Positions 1 to 7,608 of a stretch of 64,000 nucleotides of DNA are shown piece after piece. A program made the position numbers and the translations under genes. The stretch comes from PALSA-1296 sp037143335. GTDB lineage: Bacteria > Bacteroidota > Ignavibacteria > Palsa-1295. Positions within the stretch are counted from its first letter, which is position 1. Each line of letters opens with the position of its first letter. The stretch spans positions 14,889-78,888 of the forward strand of contig JBAWZA010000016.1 in assembly GCA_037143335.1 (NCBI GenBank), read 5' to 3'. Below the pieces are notes generated by a model. It was not told where the DNA came from. It worked only from the letters and a program-made list of their open reading frames with translations, and ran no database searches.

Positions 1-254
1 TTGCAAATGTTAACTGCTCGACTTATTTTCGCTTTTTCAGAGGCAGGATTGCTGTTCCTACTGAAGCTTATCGACTATCAATTACTTAGAATGATTAACT
101 TTATTGAATTCCAAAAAACACTTCTTCCCATTTCGAACAGAGCGGTTAAGCCCTCTGGGAACCGATGTCGAAGATTCGTTGCGGCGAGATACTTAGCCAG
201 TCAGGTCGCCACAGCGACTCGCCGGGGTGAGTTTATGATAGTAGAGCCTGCCCC
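1..254. other. Left edge, no supported gene
   Basis: I see no convincing gene here. One reading frame is open across the segment on the + strand, but its translation has no domain, signal or compositional support and it lacks a plausible start context. The stretch ends where the minus-strand membrane-protein gene terminates at 255. Confidence 0.4.
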
Positions 255-1235
255 TTAAAACTTCGGCAATAATTCTTCAAGTTTTTTATGGAGCGGATTT
301 ATCGCCAGTGCCAGGAAGCCGGCGAGGAAGGCGCTGATTAGGTCGTTTTCGATCTGGAGCATAAGCGCAAGCTCTTTTTCTATAAAATGCTCGATCACGC
401 TAAAGAGAAAAATCACAACGAGGAATAGCGCACTATAAACTATCGTGCCACGAAGTACTAAACCTGTATCAAGAAATCCTGCGAAGAACACTCCCATAAG
501 TAGCGACAGACAAATGGTCGCAGCTGTCATCAGCAGATAACCTTGAATAAATCCGTACGGTATTTCGGGATAGAGTAACAAGACCAATGTTTCGATAAGC
601 GTCAGCGAAAGAGTGACAATCACACCCCACAGGACCCATGCAAGTATGGCGCGGTCGGACTTTGTTGCGAGGATGTAGCTAATTCTGAAATAGACAAAAC
701 CGCAGATGATAATGATTGTATTAAGTATTTGAGAAATTATCCCTGAGCTGACATTCGATGCAAAGATCTGGAATATGAGTAGGACTGGAAAAAAGATGAG
801 CCAAAATTTCTTACCGTCGGTGAACAAAAGAATAGGCTTGTGAAAAACACTATGATGGTGAGTGAAGTAGTGCGTGTATAAATCCTTCGCATGTGCGCCG
901 GGATATTTTATCATCGAGAATACGAAACTCGAACCGGTCAGCGCCCAGGAGAGAGTGGTGATAAGAACTGGTGGGTGAGCAACATAGAACCATGAATTTA
1001 TTGCAAAGCTAATGAGAAATAACGAAAAATAAATATGCTGATTAGCCTGACGAAGTTTAATCGCAATCGTTAATCCGACTACTACCATCACCAATCCGCG
1101 CACCGCAAAGATCCAATCTACAAATTGTAAATCGCTTGGTGGATGCGAAGCAAAGTGAACGGGCAAAATCGCACACGAAGCAAATCCGAGCGAAATCAGG
1201 AGTCGTCGTAAAAGTCTATACGTTGCTGAAGTCAT
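255..1235 (-). CDS. Multi-pass membrane protein, sensor-module-like, no output domain
   Basis: A 326-residue integral membrane protein of unknown function. About eight hydrophobic segments are visible, including residues ~10-28, ~42-60, ~68-90, ~150-180, ~195-215 and ~235-290. Loops are short and basic, and the tail after the last helix contains NPLHKKLEELLPKF. The last two helices and the NPLHKKLEE tail resemble the membrane sensor modules that sit in front of histidine kinase or phosphatase domains in some bacteria; there the tail usually runs into the signalling domain, but here the protein stops. It could be a stand-alone sensor-like protein or a truncated one. It is divergent from the lipoprotein gene at 1359. 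The resemblance is from pattern memory, so function stays open. Confidence 0.7.
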   Translation of the reverse strand: MTSATYRLLRRLLISLGFASCAILPVHFASHPPSDLQFVDWIFAVRGLVMVVVGLTIAIKLRQANQHIYFSLFLISFAINSWFYVAHPPVLITTLSWALTGSSFVFSMIKYPGAHAKDLYTHYFTHHHSVFHKPILLFTDGKKFWLIFFPVLLIFQIFASNVSSGIISQILNTIIIICGFVYFRISYILATKSDRAILAWVLWGVIVTLSLTLIETLVLLLYPEIPYGFIQGYLLMTAATICLSLLMGVFFAGFLDTGLVLRGTIVYSALFLVVIFLFSVIEHFIEKELALMLQIENDLISAFLAGFLALAINPLHKKLEELLPKF

Positions 1236-1279
1236 AGATGCAAAAATATGACTATTTAGCTACACCCTATTCAAATCCC

Positions 1280-1308
1280 TTGACAGTAGGAATTGTACTA
1301 GTTATACA
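1280..1308 (+). promoter_or_regulatory. Sigma-70-type promoter, TTGACA-17-TATACA
   Basis: A TTGACA box at 1280-1285 and TATACA at 1303-1308 are separated by exactly 17 bases, close to the classical housekeeping promoter. It points at the lipoprotein gene starting at 1359, giving a leader of roughly 45 bases. In this lineage most promoters are expected to look different (TTTG / TAnnTTTG), so a near-consensus sigma-70 site is notable. Confidence 0.6.
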
Positions 1309-1358
1309 TATATATATGAACTCGGAACTCCTTCACCAGTATTTCAATTGATAATTAT

Positions 1359-1712
1359 ATGAGATACGCATTACTATGTTCGCTCTTCTTACTCCTCGCT
1401 TCATGCGACAACGCGACGACGGTTGAGGAGCCGCGCAGGATGGTTGTCACTCCACTGTCGCTAAAGTATGCGCACGGCGAAACCCAGCATTCGCTTTCGA
1501 TTACGCATACATGCACGTGTCCTTTCGGTTGGAATATCAAGGTGCTCGACTCAACCCTCGTATTCCAAAATAGATCAGGCTATGCCGATAGCTCGAATGT
1601 CGTTCTCACAATAGATCGCACAAAATTATATAAAGATACCCTTATCACCCATCTCCAGATCACTTCAAATGGATATGGAACGGATACGGTGGTGGTTTTG
1701 GTGGTGAGGTAA
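1359..1712 (+). CDS. Small lipoprotein with BACON-like domain
   Basis: A 117-residue predicted lipoprotein. The N-terminus is a short signal peptide with lipobox LLASC, so Cys16 would be lipidated. The rest looks like one beta-sandwich domain: a TPLSLKYAHGETQ strand start, a SLSITHTCTCPFGWNIK segment and a closing run of beta strands ending in TDTVVVLVV. This layout is typical of BACON-like domains in Bacteroidota surface lipoproteins, usually linked to carbohydrate or protein binding. The CTCPFGW segment provides two extra cysteines. The gene stands alone behind a good promoter and is divergent from the membrane protein at 255-1235. Domain assignment is by pattern and moderate in certainty. 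Confidence 0.7.
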   Translation: MRYALLCSLFLLLASCDNATTVEEPRRMVVTPLSLKYAHGETQHSLSITHTCTCPFGWNIKVLDSTLVFQNRSGYADSSNVVLTIDRTKLYKDTLITHLQITSNGYGTDTVVVLVVR

Positions 1713-1755
1713 GTGTAATTAGTTGGGATTTTCTGTCGTTCGGAAATATTATTAG

Positions 1756-1763
1756 TATATTTG
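1756..1763 (+). promoter_or_regulatory. Candidate -7 element TATATTTG before sigma-factor gene
   Basis: TATATTTG matches the Bacteroidota -7 consensus TAnnTTTG. It lies about 80 bases before the ATG of the sigma-like gene at 1844. The -33 region is only a T-rich stretch (around 1729-1732), so the -33 box is weak. Confidence 0.4.
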
Positions 1764-1843
1764 TATCGTTCTGACAAGCACTTCCGTCCCCTCGGAAGAT
1801 TGGTATTTTTTTATCTGACTCGTGTACAACAGAAAAGTGAGAA

Positions 1844-2410
1844 ATGGCACAACATCGTTCTACTTCAGCTGGAGAAAACAACCAGAAAATTTTTAGCATT
1901 TTACAAAGATGTTATTCCAGACTCGACTCGGAATTAATTCGGGATGCGATTGAGGATGCTCTCGAAATTCAGTTGAAATATCCCTTGGATGATCGTACCG
2001 ATGGTTTGCTGTACACCATTGCATTCCGAAAACTCTTTAAGCTAACCAAAGATCCCAGGAGGCGACGGACCAAAAGTCTGGGTGACTTACTCTATGGCGG
2101 AGCCGAGCTACCCGCAGTTGATGATGCTGCCGCACAGTTTATTAACACTGAAACAGTGAACCAACTTCTTGTTTCCTGCACGGCGGATGAAAGAAAGCTT
2201 ATTACGATGCGACTTGAAGATAAATCATTCGAAGCGATTGCAAAAATAACTGGCGTGAAGAAGAACACGCTCGAAAAAAGATATACCCGAATCATCGCAA
2301 AACTCTCGAAGATTGCAAAGAAAGATATGGAGGAACCTAAATCAAACGACCTGACCTCCGAAAAGCCGAAAGCCGAAAGCCAAAAAAAGCCCAAAAAGGA
2401 AGAAGAATGA
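1844..2410 (+). CDS. Divergent ECF-like RNA polymerase sigma factor
   Basis: A 188-residue sigma-70-family protein, probably of the ECF type, which directs RNA polymerase to a particular promoter set. The first ~90 residues are a divergent sigma region 2: acidic helices, then LLYTIAFRKLFKLTKDPRRR, matching the usual end of region 2 with its basic run. A linker leads to a clear region 4 (residues ~110-165): ADERKLITMRLEDKSFEAIA followed by a recognition helix and YTRIIAKLSK. The last ~25 residues are a Lys/Glu/Pro-rich tail. The stop overlaps an ATG of the next frame by four bases (ATGA), although the downstream lipoprotein more likely starts at 2521. No anti-sigma factor is evident next to it, so the inducing signal is unknown. 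Confidence 0.75.
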   Translation: MAQHRSTSAGENNQKIFSILQRCYSRLDSELIRDAIEDALEIQLKYPLDDRTDGLLYTIAFRKLFKLTKDPRRRRTKSLGDLLYGGAELPAVDDAAAQFINTETVNQLLVSCTADERKLITMRLEDKSFEAIAKITGVKKNTLEKRYTRIIAKLSKIAKKDMEEPKSNDLTSEKPKAESQKKPKKEEE

Positions 2411-2474
2411 ATGATATCGTAAAAATATTCCAGAAAAATATTTTTTCGTGTCAGTTTTTAGGTGTGGGTGGACA

Positions 2475-2480
2475 TATAAT
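2475..2480 (+). promoter_or_regulatory. Candidate -10 box TATAAT before lipoprotein gene
   Basis: A perfect TATAAT hexamer lies about 40 bases before the likely start codon at 2521. The -35 region is only T-rich. It favours the downstream start for the lipoprotein over the one overlapping the sigma gene. Confidence 0.3.
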
Positions 2481-2520
2481 ACGGATGAGATTTTTGTTAA
2501 TTAAACTAATAACAACAAGG

Positions 2521-3468
2521 ATGAGATTATTTTTTTTGCACCTAATTATTCTGCTTTCGTTCACGATTACCTCGTGTATGCAAGCACCTGACTCTATTGT
2601 GACGAAAGCAAGAAGTACTATAACATGGCCAGGGTCAGGTACGTCCTGTACCGATTTAGTTGGACCATTGCATAATAGGATCCTTCACTACATTGGCCTA
2701 CAATTTGATAGCACATATTTGGATTCAAGCCTTACTAGCTATTTTAGCCGGATAGAGTATTATGCATCACGGTTTGCATCCGATTCTTTGTTGTTGACTG
2801 GTTCGCAATTGGACAATTACAACAATGTATTCTCAAAGGCTGATAGAGTCCTAGTTGATACGGTAGAATATGGGGGTAGCTATCTGATTTATCCATATTC
2901 AAAATATATATTCGATTCTCTCTTAAGCCGCAATTTGATTAATAATTACGAGTATTCGCTATTAGATCGATTTGCATATTCATATAACGATGTTCTCTTT
3001 GGAAATATCTCTAATGGTGCTTTCTATGATACCGTTCAATCACTTTTGGCAAATTGGTCTGGTCATACTTGGCCAAGCAGTTATGGTGTAATTAGTGGTG
3101 CCACTTTTAAACTTTTTAATTCTTCTTATGGTTTTTGGAATGGAAGTCGCGCACACCAAAAGCAACATCCAATTCTACAACTTGACCCACTAACGCAGAT
3201 TGCAGGCGCGGATGCAATTGGTTTTGGACTCGGGGTTTTGTATTTGGTTTTTACCGGGGTCAATGACCCTAGCGAACTCGTGAAAGGCGGTATAGTAGGG
3301 GGTGCAGGATTTTCTGGAGGCGCAATCGGCGCATTGATCGGTGAGTCCACTGGGATGGGAATCATTTATGGAGGTATTGGTGGAATGGCTGGTGAAAAAG
3401 TTGGCGAAGCATTAAATGGTGGGGGTAATGGTACAACACCATGGGGGTGGGGAGTTACTCACTGGTAG
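2521..3468 (+). CDS. Lipoprotein with C-terminal glycine zipper
   Basis: A 315-residue predicted lipoprotein of unknown function. I start it at 2521 because MRLFFLHLIILLSF followed by TITSC makes a compact lipoprotein signal; the frame is open back to 2407, and 2485 is another ATG. The body is rich in Ser, Tyr, Asp and Asn and matches no family I know. The last ~75 residues are a membrane-type glycine zipper, with segments such as GGIVGGAGFSGGAIGALIG and GIIYGGIGGMAGEKVG, a pattern seen in membrane-inserting or pore-forming peptides, contact-dependent toxins and outer-membrane assembly lipoproteins. It sits at the start of an AT-rich segment (to ~4960) whose codon use differs from its surroundings. 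It could be an envelope component or an export substrate; I cannot tell. Confidence 0.65.
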   Translation: MRLFFLHLIILLSFTITSCMQAPDSIVTKARSTITWPGSGTSCTDLVGPLHNRILHYIGLQFDSTYLDSSLTSYFSRIEYYASRFASDSLLLTGSQLDNYNNVFSKADRVLVDTVEYGGSYLIYPYSKYIFDSLLSRNLINNYEYSLLDRFAYSYNDVLFGNISNGAFYDTVQSLLANWSGHTWPSSYGVISGATFKLFNSSYGFWNGSRAHQKQHPILQLDPLTQIAGADAIGFGLGVLYLVFTGVNDPSELVKGGIVGGAGFSGGAIGALIGESTGMGIIYGGIGGMAGEKVGEALNGGGNGTTPWGWGVTHW

Positions 3469-3524
3469 TCCAGTAAATTCTCAAAGTCTTTTAAATAATT
3501 TCGTAAAAAATATTTTATTATATA

Positions 3525-3887
3525 GTGCATAATATTGTTACAGGGGTAGTCATTTTGTTGGTAGCAATCGGCGCTATTTACATTCCTGCAATGATTTATT
3601 CTAAAAAATATTTAGCTGTCAAAGTCAGCAAAATAAAACCTTCAATCATTAGAATTGGTAATATTGCTTTGTTAAGCATTTTTATTAAACAATATATTTT
3701 ATTTGATGTTGAATCTTATATAAAATTTAATTCTATTGTTATTGAATTTATTTTGATGATGATAATAATGTTGATAGCTTCGATTCCAATTTTGCATTAT
3801 GGTAATAAAGTAGATAAAAAATTTGGATTACCTGGTGAGACTATTAAATTTTGTGGATTTATGATAACTCATGCGGATAAATTTTAA
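3525..3887 (+). CDS. Small AT-rich membrane protein, unknown
   Basis: A 120-residue protein with three hydrophobic segments (residues ~4-25, ~40-60 and ~70-92) and a short C-terminal tail. The start is GTG with no clear Shine-Dalgarno sequence. By hand count 3661-3780 has 20 G+C in 120 bases (about 17%), far below the window's usual ~45%, which suggests foreign origin. The 3' end overlaps the start of the cytochrome peroxidase gene by 17 bases, so the two are probably cotranscribed and translationally coupled. I do not recognise a family. Because extreme AT content generates chance open frames more rarely in coding-like hydrophobic form, I think it is real, but not strongly. Confidence 0.5.
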   Translation: MHNIVTGVVILLVAIGAIYIPAMIYSKKYLAVKVSKIKPSIIRIGNIALLSIFIKQYILFDVESYIKFNSIVIEFILMMIIMLIASIPILHYGNKVDKKFGLPGETIKFCGFMITHADKF

Positions 3888-4959
3888 GCGGAAAAATAGT
3901 GTTCAGATTGTTTTAACCATCAGCGGTTCAATATTTTTTCATGCATGCTTTGCAAAAGAAATAGTCTCAAACACATCAACAGATTCTAGCTGTTCCTCAA
4001 GTGAACCTTACATACCATGTGATTTTCCTGCTGTAATTTATCCAAGTTCGAATCCAATCACTGCAAATAAGATTCTTTTGGGTCGTTACCTATTTTACGA
4101 TAAAAAGTTAAGCATTGATTTCACGGTTTCTTGTGCTGGTTGCCACGGACCAAACAGAGCATTCTCTGATGTAAATCATTTTGTGAGCATGGGGGTACAT
4201 GGGTTATTAGGTGATAGAAACACGCCCAGTCTTACAAATGTATCATTTAATAATCATTTTACTTGGGACGGTAGATTCTCAACATTAGAGGATCAAGCTC
4301 TGGGTCCGCTCTCTTCACGTTTTGAGATGGATATCACAGACAGCTCCAACTTACAGACCTACAACATAATTTGCAACAACCTATCTACGTTTTCGAAATA
4401 TAGAAATCTTTTTAGAAATGCATTCGGCGATTCTGCGATTACGATTGATAGAATACAGAAAGCCATTTCTTCTTTCGAACGTACAATAATCAGTGGGAAT
4501 AGTTCTTATGACAGGTACAATCGAGGCGATAACTCCGCTATTTCTACATCTGCGGTTCGGGGTTTGAATCTATTCAGAAGCGACAAAACAAGTTGTTATC
4601 GTTGTCACAGCGGGTTTAATTTTACTGACCAACAGTTCCACTCGAACGGCATCCAGTTAGTTTATAAAGATAGTGGTAGGGCAAATATCACAAAGAACAC
4701 CTTAGACATTGGAAAATTTAAGACTCCGTCATTGCGCAATGTACTCTTGACCCCACCATACATGCATGATGGGAGCTATCCAGATTTACTAAGTGTGTTG
4801 CAGAATTATAACGCAGGCGGCAAGCGTAATTCTTCTCAGGATGAATTGATTCGTCCATTGCATCTTTCCGCTCAAGATATTACTGATATAATCGAATTTC
4901 TCAAATCGCTCACGGATAGTACCTTCATAAATAACAAGGATTTCTCAAACCCTTGGTAA
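3871..4959 (+). CDS. Di-haem cytochrome c peroxidase, MauG/CcpA family
   Basis: A 362-residue exported di-haem enzyme. Family members reduce hydrogen peroxide in the periplasm with electrons from cytochromes, or oxidise protein side chains (MauG). A hydrophobic N-terminus (residues ~11-28) is an export signal; HAC near residue 26 is only a marginal lipobox. Two haem c sites are visible: CAGCH at residues 88-92 and CYRCH at 242-246. The family signature LLGRYLFYDKKLS precedes the first haem, GDRNTPSLTNV follows, and FKTPSLRNV with PPYMHDG (Met298, likely distal ligand) follows the second. Length is typical. It overlaps the preceding membrane-protein gene, which could act as a membrane partner. 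It lies in the AT-rich segment and may have been acquired. The general class is secure; the substrate is not. Confidence 0.9.
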   Translation: MRINFKRKNSVQIVLTISGSIFFHACFAKEIVSNTSTDSSCSSSEPYIPCDFPAVIYPSSNPITANKILLGRYLFYDKKLSIDFTVSCAGCHGPNRAFSDVNHFVSMGVHGLLGDRNTPSLTNVSFNNHFTWDGRFSTLEDQALGPLSSRFEMDITDSSNLQTYNIICNNLSTFSKYRNLFRNAFGDSAITIDRIQKAISSFERTIISGNSSYDRYNRGDNSAISTSAVRGLNLFRSDKTSCYRCHSGFNFTDQQFHSNGIQLVYKDSGRANITKNTLDIGKFKTPSLRNVLLTPPYMHDGSYPDLLSVLQNYNAGGKRNSSQDELIRPLHLSAQDITDIIEFLKSLTDSTFINNKDFSNPW

Positions 4960-5295
4960 GTTTCTTATGCTGGTTATTAAGAATCACAATGATTGAGAAT
5001 CTTTTATCCCCTGAGTGTTCGTAAATTGCTTAACTATAGTCATGTAAGTAGAGCGATCATAGTTCGACTACAAATCTACTCTCTTTCGTTTCTTTTGTTC
5101 GTTCGATTCTCTTATTGGATCATTCGCCGATGTCTGGGATAGATTTGAAATTTTTTTCGATCTCAACATAACGCCGGTTAAATCGCAGAAGTATATCTCT
5201 TTCATTCATAACTTGTTAGATGATTTTTTAAGATGATCATACTGATATAAGTAATGATGATACAAATTGGTGTTTCCTTGCTGAATCAGCTTTTC
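4960..5295. other. Intergenic stretch, nothing recognised
   Basis: A 336-base gap between convergent genes (cytochrome peroxidase and rpoN). It is AT-rich at the left. I see no open frame with coding character, RNA gene or clear terminator hairpin. It marks the right edge of the AT-rich segment. Confidence 0.5.
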
Positions 5296-6804
5296 CTATA
5301 CTATCCTCTTCCGCATACGTGCAACGGGGATGTGCATTTGCTCGCGGTATTTGGCGACGGTTCTACGGGCAAGGTCATAGTTGTCGGCACGGAGGAGTTC
5401 GACGAGTTTGTCGTCGTTGTAGGGTTTACCCGGATTCTCTGAGTCAATGAGTTCTTTGATGCGGCTCTTCACCACTTTGTTTGCGACGGCAGTACCTTCG
5501 CCACCTTCAACGGGAATGGATTCAGAAAAGAAATATTTTAATTCGAACACTCCGTAATCGCATTGACAATATTTTCCGTTAACGACTCGGCAAATCGTAG
5601 AGATGTCCATGCCGATCTCTTCGGCAATTGTTTTATAGATGAGCGGACGCAAATATTTTTCGCCGCTCATAAAGAACTCAGACTGTAAATGCACGATTGC
5701 ATTCATCACACGCAACAATGTTTCGCGGCGTTGGTAGATGGCCATGAGAAAATATTTTGCCGCCTCAAATTTTTTGTTGATGAAATCTCTGGCATCGTCG
5801 GGCAATGCCTTCTCAGCATTCGCACCTTTTTGCCGAGCAAGTTCACGATATGATGCATTCACGCGAAGTGTCGGGATGCCTCGCTCATTGAGCGTGATCG
5901 TGAAGTCTTTTCCGTTCGGCGTCTTTTCGATATAAAAATCTGGAGTGATATATCGCGAACCCTCGGAAGCAGGACGCGAAGGTGCACCGGGTTTGGGGTT
6001 GAGGTGCAAGATAAGGTCGAGTGCTGGCTTGAGGTCATGCTGTTCCATCCGGAGCCTTCGAGCAAGAATTGGATAATTCTTTTTTACGAAATGCTCGTAG
6101 TGATCGCGAAGAATTTCAATAGCTAATTCACGAGCAGGAGTATGGTTGTGGAGAGCCTCGAGTTGGACAAGCAAGCATTCTTGTAGCGAACGCGATGCAA
6201 CTCCAACTGGATCAAATCGTTGGATTCGTTTTAAGAGTCGTTCGGCTTCAGCATCGGTATATTCTTCACCGAAATAAATTGTAGTATCCCGAACAATCTG
6301 ATCAAGTGGTTCGCGTAAATATCCGTCCTCATCAAGCGAACCGATAATTTCTTCGGCAAGCACCTTCATCCGCGGAGCTAAATTCAAAAGCGAAAGTTGT
6401 GAATTCAGAGAATCGGTAAAACTTTCCTCGACAGCTTGTTGGTACCTATCTTCGCGGTCGTTATCATCGTCTGAGCGTGAGATGCGCGGAGTCTTAAATC
6501 CCTCGATGTCATCGTTCATGAAATCTTCAAGGGTATAGTCATTTTGCTGTGCGGATTCAGCTGGTGTCTTTTCGGTATCTGTTACGGATTGATCTTGAAT
6601 TTGCGAAGCGACGTTCACGGCTTCATTCTGTTCGACCTGTTGCTGATCTTCATCAGTTACTTCTTCGAGGAGGGGATTGTCATCAAGTTCTTCTTTGATT
6701 TTTGCTTCGAGTTCGGCGGCGGGAGTTTGGAGTAGCTTCAAGTATTGCACCTGCTGAGGAGTCATCCTCTGCTGCAATCCCATTTTTTGTCGAAGCTGAA
6801 GCAT
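5296..6804 (-). CDS. rpoN: RNA polymerase sigma-54 factor RpoN
   Basis: Sigma-54 directs RNA polymerase to -24/-12 promoters that need an AAA+ activator. The 502-residue protein has the standard order: a Gln/Leu-rich region I (residues 1-50, with LQQRMTPQQVQYLKLLQ and DNPLLEE), an acidic region II to ~120, a core-binding domain with GSLDEDGYL and RIQRFDPVGVASRSLQEC, and a C-terminal DNA-binding region. This ends in the RpoN box ARRTVAKYRE close to the C-terminus, followed by MHIPVARMRK. Length is typical. It is transcribed after, and separately from, the bacilliredoxin gene upstream, with a terminator between them. No activator or PTS-type regulator gene lies next to it. Confidence 0.97.
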   Translation of the reverse strand: MLQLRQKMGLQQRMTPQQVQYLKLLQTPAAELEAKIKEELDDNPLLEEVTDEDQQQVEQNEAVNVASQIQDQSVTDTEKTPAESAQQNDYTLEDFMNDDIEGFKTPRISRSDDDNDREDRYQQAVEESFTDSLNSQLSLLNLAPRMKVLAEEIIGSLDEDGYLREPLDQIVRDTTIYFGEEYTDAEAERLLKRIQRFDPVGVASRSLQECLLVQLEALHNHTPARELAIEILRDHYEHFVKKNYPILARRLRMEQHDLKPALDLILHLNPKPGAPSRPASEGSRYITPDFYIEKTPNGKDFTITLNERGIPTLRVNASYRELARQKGANAEKALPDDARDFINKKFEAAKYFLMAIYQRRETLLRVMNAIVHLQSEFFMSGEKYLRPLIYKTIAEEIGMDISTICRVVNGKYCQCDYGVFELKYFFSESIPVEGGEGTAVANKVVKSRIKELIDSENPGKPYNDDKLVELLRADNYDLARRTVAKYREQMHIPVARMRKRIV

Positions 6805-6862
6805 ACTGTTACTTAATTTCTACATACAAAAATTGTACCAAAAAGTCTGAGTAAAACTCCGC

Positions 6863-6886
6863 AAAAAATTCCGCGATCACTCGCGG
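6863..6886 (-). terminator. Intrinsic terminator after bacilliredoxin gene
   Basis: A perfect 6-bp stem CCGCGA/TCGCGG at 6871-6886 with a TCAC loop is followed, read on the minus strand, by AATTTTTT (6863-6870). It ends the transcript from the gene at 6946-7353 before rpoN. Confidence 0.65.
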
Positions 6887-6904
6887 TATTTTCCTCTCAG
6901 GGTA

Positions 6905-6926
6905 GCCGCAGGCTTTAGCCCGCGTC
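6905..6926. repeat. REP-like imperfect palindrome
   Basis: GCCGCAGGC - TTTA - GCCCGCGTC folds as a 9-bp stem with two mismatches. It is extragenic, GC-rich, and looks like a degenerate repetitive extragenic palindrome. Copy number in the genome cannot be seen here. Confidence 0.35.
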
Positions 6927-6945
6927 CCCCCTCAGCCCATTCGAT

Positions 6946-7353
6946 TTAAATCATATCAAACGCTTTTACTAATTCGGCAGCAATCATCTCCGGAGGTCTG
7001 CCTTCGATTTGCCAGCGTTCCATGATCCATGCAAGTTTGCCATCTTTCAAGATTGCGAATTGCGGTGATGATGGCGGAAATCCCGTGAAATACGATCTTG
7101 CTTTTGCAACTGCTTCGACATCATTTCCTGCAAATGCCGTTGTAAGTCTATCGGGTTTCTTTGCATTCTCGAATGCCAGCTTCAGTGCAGGTCTGGCTCC
7201 GCCTGCGGCACATCCACAAACCGAATTAATGAAAACGAATGTCGTGCCTGGCGCAGTTAACTCTTGGTCAACTTCAGCGGCAGTTCTCATCTCCGTCATG
7301 CCCAACCGTGTCACTTCATCACGCATTGGTTGTACCATTCTTGGGTCATACAT
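6946..7353 (-). CDS. Bacilliredoxin, BrxA/BrxB (DUF1094) family
   Basis: A 135-residue cytosolic thiol protein of the BrxA/BrxB (YphP/YqiW) family. In Firmicutes these remove bacillithiol from mixed disulfides on proteins after oxidative stress. The diagnostic stretch is VFINSVCGCAAGGARPALK, with the active-site CGC at residues 46-48, followed by a thioredoxin-like second half (FTGFPPSSPQFAILKDGKLAW, then RHxIEGR-like WQIEGRPPEMIAAEL). Length is exactly typical. Members also occur in Bacteroidota, where the cognate thiol may be bacillithiol. The gene is single, ends at its own terminator and starts at ATG 7353. Assignment to the family is firm; whether it is BrxA or BrxB is not resolved. Confidence 0.93.
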   Translation of the reverse strand: MYDPRMVQPMRDEVTRLGMTEMRTAAEVDQELTAPGTTFVFINSVCGCAAGGARPALKLAFENAKKPDRLTTAFAGNDVEAVAKARSYFTGFPPSSPQFAILKDGKLAWIMERWQIEGRPPEMIAAELVKAFDMI

Positions 7354-7473
7354 AAATATCTTCTCCTGTTATTTTTTACAATCGGGCTAACAATTTGTTT
7401 CAAGAAGAGATTCTTCGCATGGGCTGAAAACTAATTCTGCCTCCTTGCCGTTATCCTTCCTGAATCCATTTGT

Positions 7474-7491
7474 AATTCATAATTCGTAATT
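7474..7491. repeat. Short AATTCRT heptamer repeat
   Basis: AATTCAT-AATTCGT-AATT, two heptamers plus a half unit, lies ten bases before the miniprotein start at 7501. The same heptamer recurs in three copies inside the coding sequence at 19966-19990. Confidence 0.6.
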
Positions 7492-7500
7492 GAGAACAAG

Positions 7501-7608
7501 ATGTTTATTTTCTTTCTTGGGATGGTAGCAGGTATGTTTGGGATTATTTATCTTTGCTACAAGGATGTCTGGGCTGAAAAAAAGAAAGCCGCAGCAAATA
7601 AATCATAA
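7501..7608 (+). CDS. 35-codon single-pass membrane miniprotein
   Basis: A short frame from ATG 7501 to TAA 7606-7608 encodes 35 residues. Residues 1-20 (MFIFFLGMVAGMFGIIYLCY) form one strongly hydrophobic helix with two glycine-containing turns; residues 21-35 are a hydrophilic, Lys/Ala-rich tail (KDVWAEKKKAAANKS). This inside-positive single-pass layout is what real small membrane proteins look like. A GAGAACAAG stretch just before the ATG is a weak ribosome-binding site. It converges on the minus-strand gene 7603-7989 and overlaps its stop by six bases. No family is recognised, and chance cannot be excluded for so short a frame. Confidence 0.45.
   Translation: MFIFFLGMVAGMFGIIYLCYKDVWAEKKKAAANKS

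Noticed and set aside
1..258. 85-residue open frame on the + strand
   Set aside because: No start context, signal or domain; composition looks non-coding.
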